A stretch of 64,000 nt of DNA from Paragordius varius (Eukaryota; Nematomorpha). This document shows positions 1 to 12,339 of this stretch, one piece after another. Positions within the stretch are counted from its first letter, which is position 1. Each line of letters begins with the position of its first letter. A program made the position numbers and the translations under genes. The notes under the pieces are model-generated. The model was given only the letters and a program-made list of their open reading frames with translations, did not search any database and was not told the DNA's origin. The stretch is from contig OZ176058.1 of NCBI GenBank assembly GCA_964247055.1, positions 248,001 to 312,000 on the forward strand. The letters run 5' to 3'.

Positions 1-397
1 TTACTTAATCATGCGTTTTTTAGATTTGGAAAAATTTTGCCATAAATAAAGACTTGTAAAAAAATTTTGTAAAAATTTTTATAATTATAATATTTAATTT
101 TTAATATAAGATTGAGGACGAAGGAATATCCTAATCAAATACATATATTTATATCTAAAAGATAATCCTCCATACTTTTTCAATGCTTAATTTTTCTTGT
201 ATAATTATTTATAATATTTTCAAGTTTTGTCCGTATAAATTCAATTTTTACTGTATATATAGATATATAAGCAATCGTCTTCATCATAAAATTTAAAGAG
301 CATTTAAAAATATATTACTGGTCTAATATAAATTTCATAACTGTTTAATAAGATATTTATACTGACAATAAATACCTCAAAAAAATTTAATATAATA

Positions 398-965
398 TCT
401 ATAACTTAAATTCACCCCCCTTGAACAATTCAAATTTACTCTTGAACATTGTAAATTCACGCTTGAACAATTCAAATTCCCCCTTAAACAATTCATTCCT
501 TGAACAAATCGATTTCACCCTTGAACATTTCAAATTCACCCTTGAACATTTTAAATTCACCCTTGAACAATTCAAATTATTTACCCTCGAACATTTCAAA
601 TTCACCCTTGAACGATTCAAATTTACCCTAAAATAAATAAGTTTTTTATGATTAAAAATTATTACTTTTATATTAAAATAAATTCTGTGTTTAATATTTA
701 TATAATGCTGAAAAATATTAACTATATCATAAAAATATATTCATATTAATGAGTTATATTAGCTGCCCGAAAATAATTAATTTATTTTCAAGGGTGAATT
801 TATATTGTTCGAGGGTGATTTTAATTGTTCGAGGGTTATTTGAATTGTTCAAGGGTAAATTTGAATTATTCGAGGGTTGAGTTGTTTAAGGGTGAATTAG
901 AATTGTTAAAGATTGAATTATAAGTGAAAATTTAAATTTTTCAAGGATGAATTGAATTTTTTATG
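398..965. repeat. MITE-B, degenerate copy with internal 21-bp repeats
   Basis: About nine near-tandem units of TTGAACAATTCAAATTCACC lie on the left and their reverse complement (GGGTGAATTTGAATTGTTC) on the right. Between them is a core ending near TTATATTAGC that is shared with clean copies at 7337, 44708 and 45905. The clean TACCATTT ends are not visible here. The two 71-73 residue ORFs in this segment are translations of the repeat and not genes. The copy recurs at 9184-9751. Confidence 0.7.
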
Positions 966-1489
966 GAAATGTATAGCTTAGGGCCAGAAAAAGGCAATAT
1001 TACAGGGGTACTAGGTCATCAAAAATGCCTTGAATTAACTTTTTGATATGGTTAAATGGCAGAAAAAGGGAAATTTTCCAAATAACTAAGTTTGAGTTTA
1101 AATCTCATATATCTTTGAAATTCTGAACATAATTATCTACATTTCAAAATCCTCCGTATATTATATTTTTTTGTGTAAGTGTTTTATATATATAAGTATT
1201 TTAGAACTAAATTCCTACAATATAGCCAAATTATTAGGCATTGTTAGTTTAACTGATAAAATTTTATATATAATTCCCTTATCATTTTTACTGAAAAATA
1301 GCGCTTTTTAAATAAAATTTAAAATTATTAACGGGTTAAAATACGCCAAATTTAATTAATCTAAAGTCGTCGTAATATTCACTCTGCGTTAAGTTTTTTA
1401 ACTTTAAGTTTTGATTTAAAATCTAAAAAATATATTTTAAAAAAAAATTAACAAAATATTATAAAATTATTCAATGTTTATATGAATGT
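966..1489. other. AT-rich spacer, nothing recognised
   Basis: No ORF, repeat family or splice-like exon edge could be supported. The same sequence occurs at 9752-10275. Confidence 0.5.
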
Positions 1490-1705
1490 ATGCCATCTCA
1501 ACAGCAAAAAAATAAGTTGAGGCAAGTTGAAAAGCAAAAACAATTGCAGGAACGACAAACCAAGTTAAATGAACGCAAAAAAGATCGAGAAAATTCTGAA
1601 TCAGACGAAGAAAATTTGCAAACAGACGAAAAAAATTTGAAAGAAAATTTAAATTCAGAAATAATTCATTCTCATCAAGCAATAAATAAAGGTTTTCATA
1701 TATAA
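1490..1705 (+). CDS. Small charged ORF, copy 1 (71 codons), hypothetical
   Basis: Identical to the ORF at 10276-10491; see that entry. This copy lies upstream of the truncated DENR exon at 3465, so any product from it would be broken. Confidence 0.2.
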   Translation: MPSQQQKNKLRQVEKQKQLQERQTKLNERKKDRENSESDEENLQTDEKNLKENLNSEIIHSHQAINKGFHI

Positions 1706-2054
1706 ATTTAATTATATTGTGTAACTTTTACCTAAATACTATTCAAATAATTTATTTTTATTAAGTAGCAATTTTTATTTCTATATTAATTTAAAGCTTA
1801 TTATAGGAATTATATATTTCATTTTTTAAAGTTTTCCCGTTATTTCCACATAAAATCTCAATGTTTTTATTTATAAAACTCAAAAAAAAAATTTCGAAAA
1901 CCATAAAAAACCAAATAGCCTTTAAAATCCGTTCAATATAATCTTCATTTCATTATAAAACACTAAACTTTTTTTAGGTATTTTTCAAAAAATTTATAAT
2001 TTTTTGTTTAAAAAACATTATATTATTATTTTTTACAAAATAAGTAAAGTTTTA

Positions 2055-2935
2055 AATTATACGGACAAAACGTTATATAAAGACAAATATTTTTTCTAAT
2101 TTTTTAAAAACCATATTTTTTAATTGATATTTAAATTTAAAATTCAGTAAAAATTGATTAAACAACGTAAAAATATAAAGACAAATATATTTTTCTAAAG
2201 ACAACTTCATATTTTTTATAAATTTGAAATTTAAACTTAAAATACAATAAAAATTGAAATTAAACAACGTAAAAATATAAAGACAAATATATATTTTAAT
2301 CTAAAATTCAACCATATTTTTTGAATTTTTTTATAATGATAACTTATTGTTTTAAATTATATATATATATTATATATTAAAATATTAAAATAAAGACTTA
2401 AATTATAATAGACAAATATATTTTTTAAATTTTAATATATAAATTTAAAATTTTGATATTTAAATTTAAAATACAGTAAAAATATATAAAGACATATATA
2501 TTTTCTAAATGACAAATATTTTTTTTGAAATTTTCATATTTAAATTTAAAATACAGTAAAAATATAAAAACAAATATTTTTTTTAAATTTTGATTTTTTT
2601 TAAATTGTGATAAGTAAAAATATATAAAGACAAATATATTTTTTAAATTTTGATTTTTTTAAATTGTGATATTTAAATTTAAAATTCAGTAAAAATATAT
2701 AAAGACAAATATATTAGTAAAATATTTTATAACAAGTCTAAAATATATAATTGATAAGTTTATTAATAATATATATTTATATTATTATATTTTTTTAAAA
2801 AATTTTAATTTTTATTGTGAATTAAATTTAATAAATTAATTAATCAAAAATTTTTAAAATTATTTGTGGGTTGTTTTTTATAAAAAATATTTGTCTTTAT
2901 ATTTTTACATTTGTCCGTATAATTTCAATTTAAAA
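2055..2935. repeat. MITE-A, enlarged copy
   Basis: The left arm reads ATTATACGGACAAAACG, then ATAAAGACAAATAT. The right arm, ATTTGTCTTTATATTTTTAC then TTTGTCCGTATAATTTC, is its inverted complement. The arm motif AAAGACAAATAT recurs about seven times inside at a spacing of roughly 100-120 bp, so the element has grown by internal tandem duplication. It recurs at 10841-11721. Confidence 0.7.
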
Positions 2936-3190
2936 AAATTTAAGATTATTTGACAAACTAAAAAAATGTAAAATAATCGGTTTTTTAAATAATTTGAAAA
3001 ACCGGTTTTGTATGATTCGACTGTTGCTTATTTTATTTTTTTGATAAAAAAAACTGTAAAATTTTTAAATATTACATACAGTTATAACGGTTAATTAAAA
3101 ATGTTATTATTTTTTAAAACATACATTTAAAAATATATTTTTAATAAAAAAAATGTTTTTTTGATTTATATATTATTAATTTATTAAATT

Positions 3191-3216
3191 TTTAACTTAT
3201 CAGCTGATTTTGATGA
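3191..3216 (+). pseudogene. Fragment of DENR exon: acceptor plus 10 coding bases
   Basis: TTAACTTATCAG followed by CTGATTTTGATGA matches the start of the fuller DENR exon copy 260 bp downstream (acceptor at 3464). It is a one-edge exon copy of the kind seen throughout this window. The same fragment lies at 11977-12002. An ACAGTTATAACTGGT match to DENR exon 2 follows at 3235-3258 and 12021-12044, weaker and possibly chance. Confidence 0.5.
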
Positions 3217-3464
3217 TAATTTTTAACGATTAATTACATACAGTTATAACTGGTCTTTTTTAAAAGGGTTTTTTTACTTTATATATAAAGTTTTCAGATT
3301 TACAACTAATAAAAATATATTTTTATCCAATTTTAATTTTATTGAATTTTTAAAAATATTTTTTTTTCTTAAAATATACATATAAAGTTTTTAGATTACT
3401 TTTTAAATTTACAAGTAATAAAAATATTCCAAATTTAATTTTATTAAGTTTTTTAACTTATCAG

Positions 3465-3638
3465 CTGATTTTGATGAGCCCATTACAACGGCAAATCATC
3501 AACATGGCGATGATTTGCAGACGACAAACTTTACCGAAAACGCGGACGACAAAATGGCCGCGCCCACATCATCATCAGCTGATGCGGTTGTAAAATATCC
3601 CCTCACTGTCTTATACTGTGACATTTGTTCAATGCCCG
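3465..3638 (+). pseudogene. Truncated copy of the DENR first recognised exon
   Basis: Reads the N-terminal region of DENR as far as the CDICSMP segment. It then leaves the repeat and meets a stop two codons later, so the C-x2-C-like segment and the SUI1 domain are missing. It is the right end of direct repeat copy 1. The intact exon lies 8786 bp downstream. There is no sign that this copy is useful on its own. Confidence 0.9.
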
Positions 3639-4554
3639 AATAAAAATTATAAAAACATTTTTTAAATAATATATTTTAATTAATAAAATATTATAAATGT
3701 ACTAAATAAAAATTTATATACAAAATTTTATATTATATAAATGCTAAAAGAAGTTATAAATTAAAAAAACGTTTTAAATATATAATTTATAAAATAATTT
3801 TTAATAAAAAAAATAAGAAAAAATTTAAAATTTAACCACAAATCCGAATATAATTTGTAATAATAGAAATTGTAAAACAAAGTTTCAAAAAAAGTTTTTA
3901 ACAAATATGAAAAAAATAAAAGACAATAACTTTTAAAACAAAATTAGTTTATTATTCAAATTTTTTCTTTTGTTAAAAAAGAAAATTGGCATAGAAATAT
4001 GGAATGTAAAAAATTGAAAAGAGAGCAGTTTAATAAAATAGTAAAAAAATGGCACAAAAACAAAAAGCTAAACCTGTTTTGGCTGTTAACATTAATTTGC
4101 TGACATTTTCTATAAAATAAAAACGCTTGAATTTTGACACAAATGCAAATTAGTCTTTTTCAAGATTTGTGTGGATATGTTTTGATGTTTTCACTTTAGT
4201 TTTCTGTCAAAAAGTATAAAATATAAAAAAACTTGATTAATTAGTTAGATATGTTTCTAAACTTTTTGTTTTTCTGAGTATTTTTTATTTCTTTAGGCGA
4301 TCTTTGATGACATAAAATTATAATAGAAAAAATACGTCGATTCAAATAATGAATGTAGATGAAACAGTTGATATTTAAAAATTATTTTGTTGGAAATATT
4401 AAAATTTATTAACTTTTAGGATGTTTTTATAAGATTTATAATAAATTGACCTAAAAAATTGCTAAAGGCTTAAAATATTTCTCTTGTGGGTTTTTTTAAA
4501 GATTTCGGACTCTCTTAAATATACCCTTAAATATTTAATGGTTTATTACAATAA
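3639..4554. other. AT-rich spacer
   Basis: Low-complexity sequence with short A and T runs. I see no ORF of weight and no repeat family that I can place. Confidence 0.5.
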
Positions 4555-5362
4555 ATATTGAACTATACGGACAAAACGCAAAAATATAAAGACAAACATT
4601 TGTTATCGAAAAGACTTTTATACTTTTTAAAACATTAACTTTGTCTCATATTATATATACATTTGTAAAATATTGATTTGATTGTATAAGTATTCAATTT
4701 CTATTATTTAAAACTATGAGTAATATTGAAATAAATCAAGATTTGAATAATAAGGTTCTTTTATTATCTGATAGGGCATTAAGGTAGTAACTTTGTAGAT
4801 TTAAAAGTGAGCTACGCCTAAAATTTTTGCCCCCCCCCTTCCCCCAATAAAATCAGCTGTTTTTTGTTAAAATAATTGCAATTTTTTTAGATTTGCAATA
4901 ATATCTCATATATATATATATATATGCTAGATTATTCCATCAAAATTATATTTTTGAAACAATGTTTAATCGATTAACAGGAGAAAAATACTTTATTTTT
5001 TTCAGATAGAATTATTTATTATTTATAGCTTGATTTTTTATTCGCTTAAAACCTAAATTAAAATAGTTGTTTGTTTTAGAATAATGAAATTATACCATGG
5101 ACTAAATCTAAATATAAAGACAAAAAACTTTTTTTAAAAACAACCATTTTTTTAATCCTTAATTAGTCCTATAAAAAAACATTTAATTACAATCGTAAAA
5201 TACATAATTGATTGTGTTACCAATTTAAATTTCTTTATTGTTTGAAGTTTAAGATAACGAGTAATGATAAAAAACATGGTTTAAAAAATATGGTTTTCTT
5301 TTAGAAAAAAATATTGGTCCTTATTTTTTTTACGTTTTTTCCGTATAATATTAAATTTTACA
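4555..5362. repeat. MITE-A, enlarged copy
   Basis: The left arm (CTATACGGACAAAACGC, AATATAAAGACAAACAT) and right arm (TTACGTTTTTTCCGTATAAT) are inverted complements. An internal arm at 5110 (AAATATAAAGACAAAAAAC) shows that a second element or arm copy is included. A C-rich run (4830-4846) lies inside. Confidence 0.6.
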
Positions 5363-5639
5363 CTAAAAACAACTAAATTTTAAACAAAATGGATCATAAA
5401 AAATCTTGATTTCATAGACGAACAGATATTCCACTTAAACTAGAGGTAATGAAAATGTTTGCCCCAAATTATATATAAATTTATTATATTTTTTCGATAA
5501 AAACTTTACTATAAAAGTCGAAAATTAAAATATATATTTTTTTTCTATTTGTACGCATTTCAGCTTAATTTTACTAAAATTCTAAAATACAATGCATAAT
5601 TCTCTCAATTTTTAATAAAATGTTTAAAAATGTTTTTTA

Positions 5640-6090
5640 TATATTTTCACCATGTTGCAAATGACTAAATATGTTAAAGACCGACCATATTCTAATTGAT
5701 ATATATTTTAAAAAGCTATTGAAAGAAACAATTCTATTAATTTAAGTTTTTATATACTTATTTCCAAATATTATATAAATATGCAAAAATATATCTAAAT
5801 AAATTTAGTTTTGAATAAAAAATCTATATCAAACTAATTCGACGCCAATTTTGCAAAATATCGTGTTTAATTGATTCTAAAATTCTCCATTTTGCAAATG
5901 ACTAAATATGTTAAACATATTCAAAATGATATATTTAATAAACTATTGGAAGAAACAACTCTTTTAATTAAAATATATACTTATTTCAAAATTACAATTA
6001 TATAAATAAGCAAAAAAAAATCTAAATAAAATTTAGTTTTAATAAAATTCAAATTAATTTAACGCCATTTTTGCAAAATATCGTGTTTAT
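5640..6090. repeat. Two tandem ~220-bp repeat units
   Basis: Each unit runs from TTGCAAATGACTAAATATG, through AGCTATTGAAAGAAACAA, to a TTTTGCAAAATATCGTGTTT end. A third, inverted copy lies at 55690-55900 (AAACACGATATTTTGCA, then GGGACTGTTTCTTTCAGTAG). This is a dispersed family with no coding content and unknown class. Confidence 0.7.
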
Positions 6091-7077
6091 TTGATTTTGA
6101 GATTAAAATAAAGTTTACTTTTTTATTGAAATCAAATCTAACACTAATATAAATGGATTATAGTTTTTTATTTTTTTTTTCACACATGTCATATTAGCTA
6201 AATATTTTTTGCGTTTTGCTTTTGAATAAAATATAATTTTATTTAAAATTTTAAAGATTTTTTTATATTTCGGTTCATTAAAGTTATAAAAGTATATATT
6301 TTTTCCATATTTTTAATTTATGACATATTTTTTTAAAAAATATTTAATTTTTAACAGGTTTGGGGTACCCAAAGACCCTTTTTGAATCCAAGGACTGAAA
6401 TTTATACATTATAAATGTTAAAATATAATGAAGGCATTTTTTACAAAAAAGTTTTGTTGGAATAACCTACTAAATGTTAAAAATTTTAGAATAATATAAA
6501 CATTTAGTTTTCAAAGAAAAACTTATTATTTTTGTTAAAAAAAATTTAATTTTTCTATTTACCACAAACGCAAAATCTTTCTTGGCCTATAAGGAAAACC
6601 CTAAAAGAATCAAAAAATATTTTGTAAAAAATATAATTTTATGTTAAACACGTATGTTTGAATATTTTTATTTCAAAAAAATAATTTTTCTAAATGTGTG
6701 TATTTCTGATTTTTCTCTATGGAACAATAATCTATAAAATAAAAGCAAAGAAAATAGACTTGAAATTCACAAAAGTTTAAATATAAGAATTGTAATATAT
6801 ATCAATATAAAAATTTACAATTTGCCATCTTAAAAAAGATATGAATTAAAAAATTGAAATCGTTGAAAATTGCAATAAAAATGTGAAATTATACCAAATA
6901 ATATAAATTTGAAAATAATTAAGAAAAAAAGTGGGTATTTCCAGTTAAGAATCAATTAAAAAATAAATAATATTAACTTTAAATTGCTATTATATTTGCT
7001 TTATATCAAATTCGCTGGAGTTTATTTCTATTAACAATACTGATAAAAACATCCATAATATTAAATACAGTAAAAAT
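6091..7077. other. AT-rich spacer, nothing recognised
   Basis: No reading frame, array or element end could be supported here. Confidence 0.5.
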
Positions 7078-7325
7078 TAAAATATTATACCAAAGGACAA
7101 AACTTAAAAATAAAAAAGATCATTTTTTTTCTTAAAGACAACTAACCACACTTTTTAAATCTTGATTTTTTGAATAAAACTCATTGTTTTAAATAGCAAA
7201 GTGTGAAATAGAAATATATATATAATTAAACAATATCAATTTTATATTTAACAATCGTAAATACCTACCTAGCTTATAGACGAAAATTAAAAAAGTATGG
7301 GGTTGTCTTTTTAAAGAAAAAAATA
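7078..7325. repeat. MITE-A copy
   Basis: Begins ACAGTAAAAATTAAAATATT with the GGACAAAAC motif, and has the inward AAAGACAACT and outward AGTATGGGGTTGTCTTTT arms. The outer right end has decayed and runs into the next element. Confidence 0.6.
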
Positions 7326-7336
7326 TGGTTGATATA

Positions 7337-7606
7337 TACCATTTACAGTTCAAATTCACCCTTAAATAATTCTAATTCACCCAAAAATAAATTATGTGTT
7401 TTCGAACTAATATAACTCATTATTAATATGAAATGTATGTTTATGGTATAGTTTATTATTTTTTTCAGTATTATTTTAATTTTAAACCAAAATTTCTATT
7501 TTTTAAAAAATATATAAAATATAGGTAATTTTTAATCTTAAAAACATGTTATTTATTTGAGGGTGAATTTGAATTGTTTAAGGGTGAAATTGAATTGTAA
7601 ATGGTA
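7337..7606. repeat. MITE-B copy with clean ends and TA target
   Basis: Bounded by TACCATTTACAGTTCAAATT and its inverse ending AATTGTAAATGGTA, with TA on both sides. The interior has CACCCTTAAATAATTC units on the left and AAGGGTGAAATTGAATTG units on the right. The TA duplication and 5'-TACC ends suggest a Tc1/mariner-type non-autonomous element; the family assignment is inference. Confidence 0.8.
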
Positions 7607-7685
7607 TATATAAAAAGCCTGAATTTCACTTTTCAGAATATCATATATTTATTTCTGATACTAATTATTTTAGATAAAATTTCTA

Positions 7686-8784
7686 CAGTAAAAACTCAAA
7701 TTATACGGACAAAACGTAAAATATATAAAGACAAATACTTTTTTCAAAAGACAACCCCATACTTAAATCTTGATTTATTTTAATGTAACTTAGTGTTTTA
7801 ATTGACAAAGTTAAAATAGATTTATAAATAAAAAATTTGCCTTACATAAATATATTGATCACTCAAAATAATAAAATAAAAAAAAATTAATTCACTTTTC
7901 TGGATATCATATATATTTCGTGTGATACTAATTATTTTAGATAAATCGATATTTCTACATTAAAAGTTGAAATTGTTGAATACGGATGGACAAAACTTAA
8001 AAAGCTTAAAGACAAAAATTTTTTTTAAAGACAACATACTTTTTATTTGAATTAATTTAATATATTTCTGATTGTTTTAAATTATAAAATAGATTTAGTT
8101 ACCAATAAACATCTTTGTTTTTATGGACATAAGGTAAAAATATTTAGACAAATATTTTCAAAAGACAACCATAGTTTTTAAATCTTAATTAAACATAATA
8201 TATATCTGATTGTTTTAAATTGCACATTATATAATAGATTTCATTAGCAATAAATATTTTTATATCTATAAACAAAAGATAAAAATATAAAGACAAATAT
8301 TTTTTTCTAAAACGCAACCCTATACTTTTTAAATCTTGAATTATATCAATATAAATCATTGTTTTGAATTACATTATAATTTAGTTAGCAATAAACATTT
8401 TTATTTCTATGAATAAATGTAAAAATATAAAGACAATTATTTTTTTTTCAAAAGACAACCCTATACTTTTTAAATCTTGATTTATATCAATATAAATTAT
8501 TGTGAATTATATTCTAATTTATAAACATTTTTATTTCTATGGACAAAACGTAAAACACATAAAGACAAATATTTTTTTTAAATACTTTTTTAATCTTGAA
8601 ATAATTTACCGATTGTTTTAAAATGAAAATCATATTATGATTGTGTTACTAATATACATTTTTGTTTTCTAGTTTATAGTTTGAAACAATAAGTATAATT
8701 TAGAAAAAAAATGAAGGTTTTTAAAGGTAGGGATTTGTCTTTTGAAAAAAAAATTACGTTTGTCCTTCCGTATAATTATAATTC
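7686..8784. repeat. MITE-A, compound with multiplied arms
   Basis: Starts at a TA with CAGTAAAAACTCAAATTATA. The left-arm block (AATATAAAGACAAATATTTT, AAAAGACAACCCTATACTT, TTAAATCTTGA) is then repeated about five times (near 7720, 8130, 8285, 8420, 8550). It ends with the inverted arm GTCCTTCCGTATAATTATAA at 8765-8780. The arm has multiplied in tandem. Confidence 0.7.
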
Positions 8785-9183
8785 CATTACTTAATCATGC
8801 GTTTTTTAGATTTGGAAAAATTTTGCCATAAATAAAGACTTGTAAAAAAATTTTGTAAAAATTTTTATAATTATAATATTTAATTTTTAATATAAGATTG
8901 AGGACGAAGGAATATCCTAATCAAATACATATATTTATATCTAAAAGATAATCCTCCATACTTTTTCAATGCTTAATTTTTCTTGTATAATTATTTATAA
9001 TATTTTCAAGTTTTGTCCGTATAAATTCAATTTTTACTGTATATATAGATATATAAGCAATCGTCTTCATCATAAAATTTAAAGAGCATTTAAAAATATA
9101 TTACTGGTCTAATATAAATTTCATAACTGTTTAATAAGATATTTATACTGACAATAAATACCTCAAAAAAATTTAATATAATA

Positions 9184-9751
9184 TCTATAACTTAAATTCA
9201 CCCCCCTTGAACAATTCAAATTTACTCTTGAACATTGTAAATTCACGCTTGAACAATTCAAATTCCCCCTTAAACAATTCATTCCTTGAACAAATCGATT
9301 TCACCCTTGAACATTTCAAATTCACCCTTGAACATTTTAAATTCACCCTTGAACAATTCAAATTATTTACCCTCGAACATTTCAAATTCACCCTTGAACG
9401 ATTCAAATTTACCCTAAAATAAATAAGTTTTTTATGATTAAAAATTATTACTTTTATATTAAAATAAATTCTGTGTTTAATATTTATATAATGCTGAAAA
9501 ATATTAACTATATCATAAAAATATATTCATATTAATGAGTTATATTAGCTGCCCGAAAATAATTAATTTATTTTCAAGGGTGAATTTATATTGTTCGAGG
9601 GTGATTTTAATTGTTCGAGGGTTATTTGAATTGTTCAAGGGTAAATTTGAATTATTCGAGGGTTGAGTTGTTTAAGGGTGAATTAGAATTGTTAAAGATT
9701 GAATTATAAGTGAAAATTTAAATTTTTCAAGGATGAATTGAATTTTTTATG
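9184..9751. repeat. MITE-B, degenerate copy (second repeat copy)
   Basis: Same as 398-965, inside direct repeat copy 2. Confidence 0.7.
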
Positions 9752-10275
9752 GAAATGTATAGCTTAGGGCCAGAAAAAGGCAATATTACAGGGGTACTAG
9801 GTCATCAAAAATGCCTTGAATTAACTTTTTGATATGGTTAAATGGCAGAAAAAGGGAAATTTTCCAAATAACTAAGTTTGAGTTTAAATCTCATATATCT
9901 TTGAAATTCTGAACATAATTATCTACATTTCAAAATCCTCCGTATATTATATTTTTTTGTGTAAGTGTTTTATATATATAAGTATTTTAGAACTAAATTC
10001 CTACAATATAGCCAAATTATTAGGCATTGTTAGTTTAACTGATAAAATTTTATATATAATTCCCTTATCATTTTTACTGAAAAATAGCGCTTTTTAAATA
10101 AAATTTAAAATTATTAACGGGTTAAAATACGCCAAATTTAATTAATCTAAAGTCGTCGTAATATTCACTCTGCGTTAAGTTTTTTAACTTTAAGTTTTGA
10201 TTTAAAATCTAAAAAATATATTTTAAAAAAAAATTAACAAAATATTATAAAATTATTCAATGTTTATATGAATGT

Positions 10276-10491
10276 ATGCCATCTCAACAGCAAAAAAATA
10301 AGTTGAGGCAAGTTGAAAAGCAAAAACAATTGCAGGAACGACAAACCAAGTTAAATGAACGCAAAAAAGATCGAGAAAATTCTGAATCAGACGAAGAAAA
10401 TTTGCAAACAGACGAAAAAAATTTGAAAGAAAATTTAAATTCAGAAATAATTCATTCTCATCAAGCAATAAATAAAGGTTTTCATATATAA
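10276..10491 (+). CDS. Small charged ORF; possible 5' exon of DENR
   Basis: 71 codons from ATG, rich in K, E, Q and N, starting MPSQQQKNKLRQ. It has no membrane segment and no motif I recognise. It stands out because its base use (CAA/GAA/AAG codons, C-containing) is richer in G+C than the flanks. A donor-like AAAG|GTTTTC near its end would leave one base, phase 1. That fits the DENR exon whose acceptor is at 12250, which needs one base to complete GCT. Splicing would give a DENR with a long charged N-terminus. This is an inference resting on phase and donor resemblance. It could instead be a chance ORF or part of another gene. Confidence 0.3.
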   Translation: MPSQQQKNKLRQVEKQKQLQERQTKLNERKKDRENSESDEENLQTDEKNLKENLNSEIIHSHQAINKGFHI

Positions 10492-10840
10492 ATTTAATTA
10501 TATTGTGTAACTTTTACCTAAATACTATTCAAATAATTTATTTTTATTAAGTAGCAATTTTTATTTCTATATTAATTTAAAGCTTATTATAGGAATTATA
10601 TATTTCATTTTTTAAAGTTTTCCCGTTATTTCCACATAAAATCTCAATGTTTTTATTTATAAAACTCAAAAAAAAAATTTCGAAAACCATAAAAAACCAA
10701 ATAGCCTTTAAAATCCGTTCAATATAATCTTCATTTCATTATAAAACACTAAACTTTTTTTAGGTATTTTTCAAAAAATTTATAATTTTTTGTTTAAAAA
10801 ACATTATATTATTATTTTTTACAAAATAAGTAAAGTTTTA

Positions 10841-11721
10841 AATTATACGGACAAAACGTTATATAAAGACAAATATTTTTTCTAATTTTTTAAAAACCAT
10901 ATTTTTTAATTGATATTTAAATTTAAAATTCAGTAAAAATTGATTAAACAACGTAAAAATATAAAGACAAATATATTTTTCTAAAGACAACTTCATATTT
11001 TTTATAAATTTGAAATTTAAACTTAAAATACAATAAAAATTGAAATTAAACAACGTAAAAATATAAAGACAAATATATATTTTAATCTAAAATTCAACCA
11101 TATTTTTTGAATTTTTTTATAATGATAACTTATTGTTTTAAATTATATATATATATTATATATTAAAATATTAAAATAAAGACTTAAATTATAATAGACA
11201 AATATATTTTTTAAATTTTAATATATAAATTTAAAATTTTGATATTTAAATTTAAAATACAGTAAAAATATATAAAGACATATATATTTTCTAAATGACA
11301 AATATTTTTTTTGAAATTTTCATATTTAAATTTAAAATACAGTAAAAATATAAAAACAAATATTTTTTTTAAATTTTGATTTTTTTTAAATTGTGATAAG
11401 TAAAAATATATAAAGACAAATATATTTTTTAAATTTTGATTTTTTTAAATTGTGATATTTAAATTTAAAATTCAGTAAAAATATATAAAGACAAATATAT
11501 TAGTAAAATATTTTATAACAAGTCTAAAATATATAATTGATAAGTTTATTAATAATATATATTTATATTATTATATTTTTTTAAAAAATTTTAATTTTTA
11601 TTGTGAATTAAATTTAATAAATTAATTAATCAAAAATTTTTAAAATTATTTGTGGGTTGTTTTTTATAAAAAATATTTGTCTTTATATTTTTACATTTGT
11701 CCGTATAATTTCAATTTAAAA
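10841..11721. repeat. MITE-A, enlarged copy (second repeat copy)
   Basis: Same as 2055-2935, inside direct repeat copy 2. Confidence 0.7.
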
Positions 11722-12339
11722 AAATTTAAGATTATTTGACAAACTAAAAAAATGTAAAATAATCGGTTTTTTAAATAATTTGAAAAACCGGTTTTGTATG
11801 ATTCGACTGTTGCTTATTTTATTTTTTTGATAAAAAAAACTGTAAAATTTTTAAATATTACATACAGTTATAACGGTTAATTAAAAATGTTATTATTTTT
11901 TAAAACATACATTTAAAAATATATTTTTAATAAAAAAAATGTTTTTTTGATTTATATATTATTAATTTATTAAATTTTTAACTTATCAGCTGATTTTGAT
12001 GATAATTTTTAACGATTAATTACATACAGTTATAACTGGTCTTTTTTAAAAGGGTTTTTTTACTTTATATATAAAGTTTTCAGATTTACAACTAATAAAA
12101 ATATATTTTTATCCAATTTTAATTTTATTGAATTTTTAAAAATATTTTTTTTTCTTAAAATATACATATAAAGTTTTTAGATTACTTTTTAAATTTACAA
12201 GTAATAAAAATATTCCAAATTTAATTTTATTAAGTTTTTTAACTTATCAGCTGATTTTGATGAGCCCATTACAACGGCAAATCATCAACATGGCGATGAT
12301 TTGCAGACGACAAACTTTACCGAAAACGCGGACGACAAA

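Larger units (their letters stand above)
1..3638. repeat. Direct repeat copy 1 (period 8786 bp)
   Basis: Every line I compared matches 8787-12424 base for base. The match stops after 3638/12424, inside DENR coding sequence, and at the left it runs off the window edge, so the true unit may be longer. The copy carries a degenerate TIR element, a small lysine-rich ORF, a palindromic element and the start of a DENR exon. Identity this complete in such AT-rich DNA means either a very recent duplication or a false duplication by the assembler. Confidence 0.93.

Noticed and set aside
399-636. ORFs of 71-73 codons on both strands (also 9185-9422)
   Set aside because: They read through the 21-bp MITE-B units; the protein repeats are the DNA repeat in translation.
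2073-2267. 64-codon minus-strand ORF (also 10859-11053)
   Set aside because: F/N/K/I-rich translation of a MITE-A interior; no family features.
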